A DNA stretch of 8,198 nt, taken from assembly GCA_023388335.1 (NCBI GenBank), contig JAEWGL010000054.1, positions 1 through 8,198 of the forward strand, given 5' to 3'. Each line of letters starts with the position of its first letter. Positions within the stretch are counted from its first letter, which is position 1. Position numbers and translations under genes: made by a program. Positions 1 through 6,346 of this stretch are shown here, piece by piece. The notes under the pieces were generated by a model. The model ran no database searches. It saw only the letters and a program-made list of their open reading frames with translations, and was not told the origin of the DNA. Source of the DNA: Pseudomonadota bacterium. Its GTDB lineage: Bacteria; Pseudomonadota; Gammaproteobacteria; Pseudomonadales; Pseudomonadaceae.

Positions 1-789
1 GAAGAGAACCGCTTCTGTCTGTACGCTCAGGAAATCGCCGCCCTCGATCCCCAGGAGGGCAGCCATATCGAGATTCTGTTGCGCCTGCACGACGAAAGCG
101 GCCGCACCATCCTGCCCGACAGCTTCATCCCCGCCGCCGAACGCTATGGCCTGATGACCGCGCTCGACCGTTGGGTGGTACGCAGTGTGTTCCAGGTCAT
201 CCGCCAGTGCCTGGACGAGGGCCGGGAAGGGCCGCTGGCCATGTGCGCGATCAACCTCTCGGGCAGCAGCATTGGTGACGACAAGTTTCTCGATTACCTG
301 CAGCGCCTGTTCACCGAGTACCGCATTGCACCGCAGATGATCTGTTTTGAAATTACCGAAACCAGCGCTATCGCCAACCTGGGCAGTGCTATTCGGTTCA
401 TCAACGAATTGAAAGGGCTGGGTTGCAAGTTTTCCCTTGACGACTTCTGCGCGGGGATGTCCTCCTTTGCCTATCTGAAACATCTGCCTGTCGACTTCCT
501 GAAGATCGACGGAAGTTTCGTCAAGGACATGCTCGATGACCCCATCAACCGCGCCATGGTCGAGGTGATCAACCATATCGGTCATGTCATGGGCAAACGG
601 ACCATTGCCGAGTTCGTCGAGACGCCGATGATCCAGCAGGCACTCCGGGACATCGGCGTGGATTACGCGCAGGGCTACCTGATTGAACGTCCGCAGGTAT
701 TCACCTGCGAGAGCTTGCAACGCAACGGATTGCTGCAAGGCCCCTACGCTGCAAAGCGCCAGGGACCTTTTGCTGAGTCCGTCCGATAA
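1..789 (+). CDS. C-terminal EAL domain of a c-di-GMP phosphodiesterase (5' end outside window)
   Basis: The frame is open from base 1 to the TAA at 787-789, giving 262 visible residues, so the gene starts upstream of the window. The visible part is essentially one EAL domain, which hydrolyses the second messenger c-di-GMP to pGpG. The signature ExLxR appears as EILLR (residues 24-28). The other catalytic landmarks are present: INLSG with Asn85, the FEITE segment near 116-120, the DDF pair at Asp147-Asp148, LKID with Lys168, AEFVET with Glu204 and AQGYL with Gln224. Because all metal and catalytic positions are kept, I infer an active phosphodiesterase. Loop 6 reads DDFCAGMSS, with Cys where Gly is usual. 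The missing N-terminus probably carries sensory and perhaps GGDEF domains, but this cannot be seen. undA starts 24 bp downstream on the same strand with no terminator between, so co-transcription is likely. I do not assign a gene name. Confidence 0.93.
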   Translation, partial: EENRFCLYAQEIAALDPQEGSHIEILLRLHDESGRTILPDSFIPAAERYGLMTALDRWVVRSVFQVIRQCLDEGREGPLAMCAINLSGSSIGDDKFLDYLQRLFTEYRIAPQMICFEITETSAIANLGSAIRFINELKGLGCKFSLDDFCAGMSSFAYLKHLPVDFLKIDGSFVKDMLDDPINRAMVEVINHIGHVMGKRTIAEFVETPMIQQALRDIGVDYAQGYLIERPQVFTCESLQRNGLLQGPYAAKRQGPFAESVR

Positions 790-801
790 TCACAGGGAAC
801 C

Positions 802-807
802 AAGGAG
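802..807 (+). promoter_or_regulatory. Shine-Dalgarno site for undA
   Basis: AAGGAG lies 6 bases before the GTG at 814 and fixes that GTG as the start of undA. The in-frame ATG at 847 has only a poor purine run in front of it. The GTG start also makes the iron-ligand numbering agree with published UndA. Confidence 0.8.
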
Positions 808-813
808 CTGACA

Positions 814-1602
814 GTGATTGACGCATTTATACGGATCGGGCACTTGATGGACCCCACGAGCTACCCCGCCTGGGCCCAGCAACTCATCGAGGATTGCAGC
901 CAAAGCAAGCGACGGGTCGTCGATCACACGTTTTACCATCGGCTGCGCGATGGCCACCTCGAGCCTGGGACGATTCGCCAGTACCTGATCGGTGGCTGGC
1001 CGGTGGTCGAGCAGTTCTCGCTGTACATGGCGCACAACCTCACCAAGACCCGCTACGCCCGGCACCCGGGCGAAGACCTGGCGCGGCGCTGGCTGATGCG
1101 CAACATCCGCGTCGAGCTCAACCATGCCGATTACTGGGTGCATTGGTGCCATGCCCACGGGGTAAGCCTGCAGGACCTGCAGGCCCAGGAGGTCCCGCTC
1201 GAGCTCAATGCGCTGAACGACTGGTGTTGGCGGGTGTGTACGACCGAATCGCTGGTGGTAGCGATCGCCGCCACCAACTACGCCATCGAAGGCGCCACCG
1301 GTGAATGGTCAGCGCTGGTCTGCTCCACCGGCGCCTATGCCGAAGGCTTCCCGGAGCAAGAGCGCAAGCGCGCCATGAAATGGCTGAAGATGCATGCCCA
1401 GTACGACGATGCACACCCCTGGGAGGCGCTGGAGATCATCTGCACCCTGGCTGGAGAGAACCCTTCGCAGGCCCTGCGCAATGAGCTGCGCAAGGCCATT
1501 TGCAAGAGCTACGACTGCATGTTCCTGTTCCTGGAGCGCTGCATGCAGCTTGAGCAGCAGCGCGACAGCAGGCGCGTGCGCCCAGCCCTGGTCGCGGGCT
1601 GA
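814..1602 (+). CDS. undA: UndA, medium-chain fatty acid decarboxylase forming 1-undecene
   Basis: This 262-residue protein belongs to the heme-oxygenase-like diiron oxidase fold (TenA/PqqC/CADD superfamily). I recognise it as UndA of Pseudomonas, which oxidatively decarboxylates dodecanoic (lauric) acid to the volatile terminal alkene 1-undecene plus CO2, using O2 and a non-heme iron centre. The iron ligands known from the UndA structure, Glu101, His104 and His194, fall exactly at those numbers when translation begins at the GTG at 814. The further carboxylate and His ligands of the diiron form are also visible: Glu66 (VVEQF), Glu159 (AIEGATGEW), and Asp198 and His201 in the H-x3-D-x2-H helix. 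Family length is about 261 residues, so it is full length. There is no signal peptide, so the enzyme is cytosolic. It follows the EAL phosphodiesterase gene by 24 bp and may be co-transcribed with it. Its stop is 3 bp from the convergent yciK stop. Annotation pipelines often call it a TenA-family regulator, which is misleading. Confidence 0.92.
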   Translation: MIDAFIRIGHLMDPTSYPAWAQQLIEDCSQSKRRVVDHTFYHRLRDGHLEPGTIRQYLIGGWPVVEQFSLYMAHNLTKTRYARHPGEDLARRWLMRNIRVELNHADYWVHWCHAHGVSLQDLQAQEVPLELNALNDWCWRVCTTESLVVAIAATNYAIEGATGEWSALVCSTGAYAEGFPEQERKRAMKWLKMHAQYDDAHPWEALEIICTLAGENPSQALRNELRKAICKSYDCMFLFLERCMQLEQQRDSRRVRPALVAG

Positions 1603-1605
1603 GGC

Positions 1606-2346
1606 TTATTGTGCGTTGAAGGCCTGGCCGTTGACGCCGGTGCTGTCCGGGCCCATCAGGTACAGGTAGACCGGCATGATCTCCTCGGGCAGCGGATTGT
1701 TCTGCGGGTTCTCGCTGGGGTAGGCCTGGGCGCGCATGCTGGTGCGGGTAGCGCCTGGGTTGATGCTGTTGGCGCGCACCGCGGCGACATCTTCCAGCTC
1801 ATCGGCCAGGGTCTGCATCAGGCCCTCGGTGGCGAACTTCGACACCCCGTAGGCGCCCCAGTAGGCCCGACCCTTGCGCCCCACGCTGCTGGAGGTGAAG
1901 GCCACCGAGGCATCCTCGGACAGCTTGAGCAGCGGCAGCAAGGTGCTGGTGAGCATGAACATGGCATTGACGTTGATGTGCATCACGCGCATGAAGTGTT
2001 CGCCCGAGAGCTGGTCCAGCGGCGTGCGCGGGCCGATGATCGAGGCGTTGTGCAGCAGGCCGTCGAGGCGGCCGAAGCTGTCCTCGATCATCACCGCCAG
2101 CTCGTCGTACTGATGGGGCAGGGCGGTCTCCAGGTTGAACGGCACCACCACCGGTTGCGGCTGGCCGGCGGCAACGATCTGGTCGTAGACCTCGTTCAGG
2201 TTGGCCTCGGTCTTGCCGAGCAGCAGCACGGTGGCGCCATGGGCGGCATAGGCCTTGGCGGCGGCGGCGCCGATCCCGCGGCCGGCGCCGGTAACCATGA
2301 TGATCCGGCCGTTGAGCAGGTCGGGGCGGGCGGTGTAGTCGAACAT
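1606..2346 (-). CDS. yciK: YciK-type short-chain dehydrogenase/reductase
   Basis: This is a 246-residue classical SDR oxidoreductase. The dinucleotide-binding motif TGAGRGIG is at residues 19-26, followed by a HNAS variant of the NAG motif (100-103). The structural Asn is Asn125, the catalytic Ser lies in TSSS (151-154), and the YGVSK motif supplies Tyr166 and Lys170. All catalytic residues are present, so it should be an active NAD(P)-dependent enzyme, but the physiological substrate of YciK is not established. The N-terminal MFDYTARPDLL and overall sequence match the YciK family of gammaproteobacteria. The frame is open further upstream to 2526, but that part overlaps mupP. The ATG at 2346 has AAGGA 7 bases ahead and gives the family length. 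It is the last gene of the minus-strand cluster, 40 bp after the mupP stop, and its stop is 3 bp from that of convergent undA. Confidence 0.88.
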   Translation of the reverse strand: MFDYTARPDLLNGRIIMVTGAGRGIGAAAAKAYAAHGATVLLLGKTEANLNEVYDQIVAAGQPQPVVVPFNLETALPHQYDELAVMIEDSFGRLDGLLHNASIIGPRTPLDQLSGEHFMRVMHINVNAMFMLTSTLLPLLKLSEDASVAFTSSSVGRKGRAYWGAYGVSKFATEGLMQTLADELEDVAAVRANSINPGATRTSMRAQAYPSENPQNNPLPEEIMPVYLYLMGPDSTGVNGQAFNAQ

Positions 2347-2386
2347 GGGAGTGTCCTTCAAACAGAGCGATTCAGGTTGTGTGTGC

Positions 2387-3064
2387 TCAACACCCGCAAA
2401 GCGCGCGGTCGAGCACCTTGCGCAGTTCCAGCGGGTGGTCGACCACCACGTCGGCGCCCCAGTTGTTCGGGTTGTCCTGAGGATGAATATAGCCGTAACG
2501 CACGGCTGCCGTGCGGGTGCCGGCATCGCGGCCGGACTCGATGTCGCGCAGGTCGTCGCCGACGAACAGGACGCTGGCCGGATCCAGGCCCAAGGTCTTG
2601 CAGGCGAGGATCAGCGGTTCCGGGTCGGGCTTGCTGTTCTTCACATGATCCGGGCAGATCAGCACGGCCGAGCGCTCGGCCAGGCCCAGGCGCTGCATGA
2701 TCGGTTCGGCGAAGCGCACCGGCTTGTTGGTGACCACGCCCCAGATCAGGTTGCTTTTCTCGATGTCGGCCAGCAGTTCGTCCATGCCGTCGAACAGCCT
2801 GCTGTGCACTGCGCAATCGCGCTGGTAGCGCTCGAGGAATTCCAGGCGCAGGGCCTCGAAGCCTTCGGCCTCGGGGTCCATGGCGAAGGTGACGGCGACC
2901 ATGGCCCGGGCACCGCCGGAAATCACGCCACGGACCAGCGTGTCGTCGATGGCCGGTAGCCCGCGTTCGGCGCGCATGGCCTGGCAAATGGCGATGAAGT
3001 CCGGCGCCGTGTCGAGGAGGGTGCCGTCCATGTCGAAGAGTACTGCTCGCAAATGCATGCTCAT
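2387..3064 (-). CDS. mupP: N-acetylmuramic acid 6-phosphate phosphatase MupP (HAD family)
   Basis: This 225-residue HAD-superfamily phosphatase resembles phosphoglycolate phosphatase (Gph), the name it usually receives. The HAD motifs are all present: motif I DMDGT (nucleophile Asp11, acid/base Asp13), motif II Thr112 in VVTNK, motif III Lys145 in SKPDPEP, and motif IV GDD with Asp170-Asp171. An alpha-helical cap lies between motifs I and II. In P. putida and P. aeruginosa the gene at this position, next to ubiG, was shown to encode MupP. MupP dephosphorylates MurNAc-6-phosphate from AnmK to MurNAc for AmgK and MurU, a recycling route that bypasses de novo UDP-MurNAc synthesis and contributes to intrinsic fosfomycin tolerance. 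The assignment here rests on family and context. The ATG at 3064 overlaps the ubiG TGA as ATGA, which implies translational coupling. A second ATG two codons later is an alternative start. Confidence 0.9.
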   Translation of the reverse strand: MSMHLRAVLFDMDGTLLDTAPDFIAICQAMRAERGLPAIDDTLVRGVISGGARAMVAVTFAMDPEAEGFEALRLEFLERYQRDCAVHSRLFDGMDELLADIEKSNLIWGVVTNKPVRFAEPIMQRLGLAERSAVLICPDHVKNSKPDPEPLILACKTLGLDPASVLFVGDDLRDIESGRDAGTRTAAVRYGYIHPQDNPNNWGADVVVDHPLELRKVLDRALCGC

Positions 3065-3759
3065 TCCTCGCGCAGGGTCTGGATCATGTAGTTGACGTCG
3101 ACGTCGCGGCTCAGCTTGTAGTGCTTGGTCAGCGGGTTGTAGGTCAGCCCGATGATGTCCTTCACTTCAAGGCCGGCGCTGCGGCTCCAGGCGCCGAGCT
3201 CCGAGGGACGGATGAACTTCTTGAAGTCATGCGTGCCGCGCGGCAGCAGCTTCATGATGTATTCGGCACCGATGATGGCGAACAGGTAGGCCTTGGGGTT
3301 GCGGTTGATGGTGGAGAAGAACACCTGGCCGCCCGGCTTGACCATGCGGAAGCAGGCGCGGATCACCGAGGACGGGTCAGGCACGTGCTCGAGCATCTCA
3401 AGGCAGGTGACCACGTCGAACTGCTCGGGCATTTCTTCGGCCAGGGCCTCGGCTGTGATCTGCCGGTACTCGACCTCGACGCCGGACTCCAGCTGGTGCA
3501 GCTGCGCCACGGCCAGCGGCGCTTCACCCATGTCGATGCCGGTGACGGTGGCGCCGCGCAGGGCCATCGCCTCGCTGAGGATACCGCCGCCACAGCCAAC
3601 GTCCAGGACCTTCTTGCCAGCCAGGCTGACCCGCTCGTCGATCCAGTTGACCCGCAGCGGGTTGATGTCGTGCAGCGGCTTGAACTCGCTTTCGCGATCC
3701 CACCAGCGGTGGGCCAGGGCTTCAAACTTGGCGATTTCGGCGTGGTCGACGTTGCTCAT
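3061..3759 (-). CDS. ubiG: Ubiquinone biosynthesis O-methyltransferase UbiG
   Basis: This 232-residue class I SAM-dependent methyltransferase performs both O-methylations of ubiquinone synthesis, on the 2-polyprenyl-6-hydroxyphenol and the 3-demethylubiquinol intermediates. The SAM-binding motif I VLDVGCGGG spans 51-59, the acidic residue ending strand 2 is Asp76 (GIDMG), and the UbiG-typical MLEHV segment is at 122-126. The N-terminal helix KFEALAHRWWD and the C-terminal segment around HDFKKFIRPSE (177-187) are UbiG hallmarks. Length is normal for the family. The start at 3759 is preceded by a GAGG-type ribosome site. The gene lies 62 bp downstream of the deaminase stop, across a hairpin, and shares an ATGA overlap with mupP. 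The enzyme works at the cytoplasmic face of the membrane with the Ubi complex. Confidence 0.96.
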   Translation of the reverse strand: MSNVDHAEIAKFEALAHRWWDRESEFKPLHDINPLRVNWIDERVSLAGKKVLDVGCGGGILSEAMALRGATVTGIDMGEAPLAVAQLHQLESGVEVEYRQITAEALAEEMPEQFDVVTCLEMLEHVPDPSSVIRACFRMVKPGGQVFFSTINRNPKAYLFAIIGAEYIMKLLPRGTHDFKKFIRPSELGAWSRSAGLEVKDIIGLTYNPLTKHYKLSRDVDVNYMIQTLREE

Positions 3760-3795
3760 GGAACAATCCTCTGAAACTTCGATAAAGGTGTCACA

Positions 3796-3819
3796 GGCTG
3801 GCAGCCGCGGCTGCCGGCC
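3796..3819 (-). other. GC-rich hairpin between the deaminase gene and ubiG
   Basis: A 24-base near-perfect palindrome has 10-base arms (one non-Watson-Crick pair, G-U in the plus-sense RNA) around a CGCG loop, 3 to 26 bases past the deaminase stop. No T-run follows it on the minus strand, so it is not a standard intrinsic terminator. It could be a processing or stability element, or a partial attenuator, that sets ubiG-mupP-yciK expression apart from the deaminase. Confidence 0.5.
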
Positions 3820-3821
3820 GG

Positions 3822-5147
3822 TTATTCGGTATGCCCGGCGATACGCTGGCCCCAGGCGCGCGCGGTCTCGATCAGCGCCTGCTCGTCCATACGGGTCAGG
3901 CGGCGGTCATCCAGCAGCTGCCTGCCGGCCACCCAGACGTGCCGCACACAGTCGCGGCCCGTGGCGTAGATCAGTTGCGACACCGGGTCGTAGACCGGCT
4001 GCTGGGCCAGGCCCGAGAGGTCGAAGGCGACCAGGTCGGCGGCCTTGCCCGGCTCCAGCGAGCCGGTGATGGCTTCAAGGCCAAGGGCACGGGCGCCGTT
4101 CAGGGTCGCCATGCGCAGCGCCCGGTGTGCGTCCACCGCTGCCGCCGAGCCGGCCACGGCCTTGGCCAGCAGCGCCGCGGTACGGGTTTCGCCCAGCAGA
4201 TCCAGATCATTGTTGCTGGCCGCGCCGTCGGTGCCGATGGCGACGTTCACCCCGGCCTGCCACAGGCGCTCGACCGGGCAGAAGCCGCTGGCGAGCTTGA
4301 GGTTCGACTCCGGGCAGTGGACCACGCTGGTATTGCTTTCTACCAGCAGGGTGAGGTCTTCGTCGCTGATCTGGGTCATGTGCACCGCCTGCAGGCGCGG
4401 GCCCAGCAGGCCCAGGCGCGCGAGGCGGGCCAGGGGGCGCTCGCCGCGCTCGGCCAAGGATTGCTCGACCTCCGCAGCGGTCTCGTGGATATGCATGTGG
4501 ATCGGCGCATCCAGCTCTTCGGCGATGACGCGGATCTTTTCCAGGTTCTGGTCGTTCACCGTGTAGGGCGCATGCGGCCCCAGGGCCACGGTGATGCGCG
4601 GGTGGTGGCGCAGGTCGTTGAACAGCTCGACGGCCAGGTGCAGGCCCTCTTCGGTGGAGTGCGCGCCGGGGATCGGGAAGTCCAGCAGGGGCGCGCTGAT
4701 CTGTGCGCGGATGCCGCTGTGGTGGACCCGTTCGCTGGCCTCCTTGGGGAAGAAGTACATGTCGGCGAAGCAGGTGATGCCGCCCTTGAGCTGCTCGGCG
4801 ATGGCCAGGTCGGTGCCGTCGCGCACGAACGCCTCGTCGACCCAGCGCCCCTCGGCCGGCCAGATGTGCTCGTGCAGCCAGGTCATCAGCGCCAAGTCGT
4901 CGGCCAGCCCGCGGAACAGGGACATGGCGGCGTGGCCGTGGGCGTTGATCAGCCCCGGGGTAAGCAATTGGCCAGGCAGTTCGCGGACTTCGACGGCCGC
5001 CGGCGCCTGCTCGCGCGGGCCGATCCAGGCGATCAGGCCGTCGCGCATGCCCAGCGCATGGTTTTGCAGCACCACCCCGGCCGGTTCGACGGGCACCAGC
5101 CATGTCGGCAGGAGCAGCAGGTCGAGAGGCGAGGCGGGTGTGGGCAT
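3822..5147 (-). CDS. mtaD: 5-methylthioadenosine (S-adenosylhomocysteine) deaminase, TRZ/ATZ amidohydrolase family
   Basis: This 441-residue amidohydrolase of the metal-dependent TIM-barrel superfamily has the full ligand set: HGH at 70-72 (INAHGHAAM), His219 with Glu222 in HMHIHE, His256 (VHMTQ) and Asp307 in GTDGAASNND. The N-terminal strands and the C-terminal segment around ITGSLEPGKAADLV (360-373) form the usual composite beta-sandwich. The orthologue at the same position in P. aeruginosa deaminates methylthioadenosine to methylthioinosine, which a phosphorylase then splits to hypoxanthine and methylthioribose-1-phosphate. This is the Pseudomonas way of recycling MTA left over from polyamine and acyl-homoserine-lactone synthesis. 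Divergent mtnA supports this role. The ATG at 5147 gives normal length, with only a weak AGGT ribosome site. Members of the family also act on SAH or guanine-like substrates, so substrate range is inferred from orthology. Confidence 0.88.
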   Translation of the reverse strand: MPTPASPLDLLLLPTWLVPVEPAGVVLQNHALGMRDGLIAWIGPREQAPAAVEVRELPGQLLTPGLINAHGHAAMSLFRGLADDLALMTWLHEHIWPAEGRWVDEAFVRDGTDLAIAEQLKGGITCFADMYFFPKEASERVHHSGIRAQISAPLLDFPIPGAHSTEEGLHLAVELFNDLRHHPRITVALGPHAPYTVNDQNLEKIRVIAEELDAPIHMHIHETAAEVEQSLAERGERPLARLARLGLLGPRLQAVHMTQISDEDLTLLVESNTSVVHCPESNLKLASGFCPVERLWQAGVNVAIGTDGAASNNDLDLLGETRTAALLAKAVAGSAAAVDAHRALRMATLNGARALGLEAITGSLEPGKAADLVAFDLSGLAQQPVYDPVSQLIYATGRDCVRHVWVAGRQLLDDRRLTRMDEQALIETARAWGQRIAGHTE

Positions 5148-5182
5148 GTGAGGGTTACCTGGGGCTGTTCGGTGAAAGGCGC

Positions 5183-5188
5183 AGTATA
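5183..5188 (-). promoter_or_regulatory. Candidate -10 box for the mtaD-ubiG-mupP-yciK cluster
   Basis: Read on the minus strand, this is TATACT, a 5/6 match to the sigma-70 -10 consensus, 35 bases upstream of the deaminase ATG. No good -35 is visible at 16-18 bases, so the promoter call is tentative. It lies back to back with the mtnA -10 in the 109-bp divergent region. Confidence 0.4.
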
Positions 5189-5214
5189 CCCGAGCGTCCG
5201 CGCCTGAGGCTCGC

Positions 5215-5220
5215 TATAAT
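5215..5220 (+). promoter_or_regulatory. Candidate -10 box for mtnA
   Basis: A perfect TATAAT lies 36 bases before the mtnA start at 5257, predicting a leader of about 30 bases. The -35 position (around 5192-5197, gagcgt) is poor, so an activator or a weak basal promoter is possible. Confidence 0.5.
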
Positions 5221-5245
5221 CGCCCGCTTTTGATGTCCGAACGAC

Positions 5246-5251
5246 GGGGAG
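5246..5251 (+). promoter_or_regulatory. Shine-Dalgarno site fixing the mtnA start
   Basis: GGGGAG lies 5 bases before the ATG at 5257. The in-frame TTG at 5230 and ATG at 5233 have no such site and would start almost on the predicted transcription start, so the 5257 ATG is chosen. Confidence 0.7.
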
Positions 5252-5256
5252 ATGCG

Positions 5257-6333
5257 ATGCGCGAGCGACTTTTGGCGGCAGAGAAGGTGACGTCCATCAG
5301 GTGGTGTGATGGCGTCCTGCATCTGCTCGACCAGCGCAGCCTGCCCTTCGACCCTACCTGGCTGGCGCTGGACACTGCCGCTGACGTCGCCGAGGCCATT
5401 CTCGCCCAGGCGGTACAAGGCGCGCCGGCCATCGGCATCACCGCTGCCTATGGCATCGTTCTCGGCCTGCGCGCCCGTCTGCACGTCGACGACGATTGGC
5501 AGATGGCGCTCGAGGAAGACTTCGAGGCCCTGGCCCAGGCCCAGCCCGCGGCCGTCAACCTGGCGTGGGCGCTGAACCGCATGCGTGACCGCCTGCTGCG
5601 CGTGCGCGAGGACGATGACGTGCTGGCCATCATGGAAGCCGAAGCGATCGCCATCCACGACAGCGACCGCGAAGCCAACCTGACCATGGCCCAGTTCGGC
5701 GTCGACCTGATCCGCAAGCACCAGGGCAACGAGCAGACCCTGCTGACCCACGGCAATGCCGGCGCCTTGGCCACCGGTGGTTTCGGCACTGCCCTGGGGG
5801 TCATCCGCGCCGCGTACCTGGAAGGCATGGTCGAGCATGTCTATGCCGACGAAACCCGTCCCGCGCTGCTGGGTTCGCGTCTGACCGCCTGGGAGCTGGC
5901 CAACGAAGGCATCCCCGTCACAACCAGCGCCGACTCCGCCGCGGCGCACCTGATGAAGACCAAAGGCATCACCTGGGTCATCGTCGGGGCCGAGCACATT
6001 ACCGCCAACGGCGACGTGGTCAACCGCATCGGTACCTACCAACTGGCGGTGACCGCCATGCACCACGGCGTGCGCTTCATGGTCGTCGCGCCCAGTTCAA
6101 GCATCGACCTGAACCTGGCCAGTGGCGAAGAGGTTCACATCGACGATGGCGGCAGTGCCGAGCTGTTCAACCTCGCCGGCCAGCGGGTAGGGGCCGAGGT
6201 CGAGACCTGCAACCCGATCTACGACGTGACCCCAGCGGACCTGATCGACGTGATCGTGACCGAAAAAGGTATTGTCGAGCGCCCGGACACGGCCAAGCTG
6301 GCGCAGCTGATGTGTCGTAAGCGTTTGCATTGA
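5257..6333 (+). CDS. mtnA: MtnA-family protein (methylthioribose-1-phosphate isomerase homologue) with an altered active site
   Basis: This 358-residue, full-length member of the MtnA / eIF2B-alpha-like isomerase family normally converts methylthioribose-1-phosphate to methylthioribulose-1-phosphate in methionine salvage. Scaffold segments are clear: GAPAIGITAAYG (55-66), VNLAWALNRM (100-109), HDSDREANLTMAQFG (134-148), SRLTAWELANEGIPVT (207-222) and DVTPADLIDVIVTEKG (323-338). The functional positions are not the canonical ones. The expected RGA loop is QGA (Gln54), RPTAVN is QPAAVN (Gln96), THCNAG is THGNAG (Gly166 for catalytic Cys), LQG is LLG (Leu205), GADRI is GAEHI (Glu246 for catalytic Asp) and NKIGTY is NRIGTY (Arg257). 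The IPIEER-like motif is also lost (VHIDDG, 293-298). The frame is intact and codon use is normal, so it is not an obvious pseudogene. Family membership is certain. Isomerase activity is doubtful from the sequence. It lies divergent from the MTA deaminase. Confidence 0.85.
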   Translation: MRERLLAAEKVTSIRWCDGVLHLLDQRSLPFDPTWLALDTAADVAEAILAQAVQGAPAIGITAAYGIVLGLRARLHVDDDWQMALEEDFEALAQAQPAAVNLAWALNRMRDRLLRVREDDDVLAIMEAEAIAIHDSDREANLTMAQFGVDLIRKHQGNEQTLLTHGNAGALATGGFGTALGVIRAAYLEGMVEHVYADETRPALLGSRLTAWELANEGIPVTTSADSAAAHLMKTKGITWVIVGAEHITANGDVVNRIGTYQLAVTAMHHGVRFMVVAPSSSIDLNLASGEEVHIDDGGSAELFNLAGQRVGAEVETCNPIYDVTPADLIDVIVTEKGIVERPDTAKLAQLMCRKRLH

Positions 6334-6346
6334 TTCGCCCAGGCGG

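Noticed and set aside
847..1602. Shorter undA starting at the ATG at 847
   Set aside because: No good ribosome site precedes it. The GTG at 814 has AAGGAG 6 bases upstream and gives the residue numbering of characterised UndA.
814..1602. TenA thiaminase II or TenA-family transcriptional regulator
   Set aside because: The protein has the diiron ligand set of UndA rather than the TenA catalytic arrangement, and no DNA-binding domain is present.
1609..2700. Plus-strand open frame of 363 codons opposite yciK and mupP
   Set aside because: It crosses two confirmed minus-strand genes, and its translation is Gly/Ala/His/Arg-biased with no recognisable domain.
3796..3819. Hairpin after the deaminase gene as a full intrinsic terminator
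   Set aside because: No T-run follows on the minus strand, so it is kept only as a hairpin of unknown role.
3831..5207. Long plus-strand open frame of 458 codons opposite the MTA deaminase
   Set aside because: It is the GC-rich antisense shadow of a well-conserved amidohydrolase. The translation is low-complexity, rich in Arg, Gly, Gln and Val, with no family features.
5230..5256. Upstream mtnA starts (TTG 5230, ATG 5233)
   Set aside because: They lie almost at the predicted transcription start and lack a ribosome site. The ATG at 5257 has one and gives the usual 358 residues.
5155..6066. Minus-strand open frame of 303 codons opposite mtnA
   Set aside because: It is antisense to mtnA and runs through the divergent promoter region. 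The sequence is not protein-like.
5257..6333. mtnA as a pseudogene
   Set aside because: The frame is intact over the full family length, codon use is normal and scaffold motifs are conserved. Only functional positions differ.
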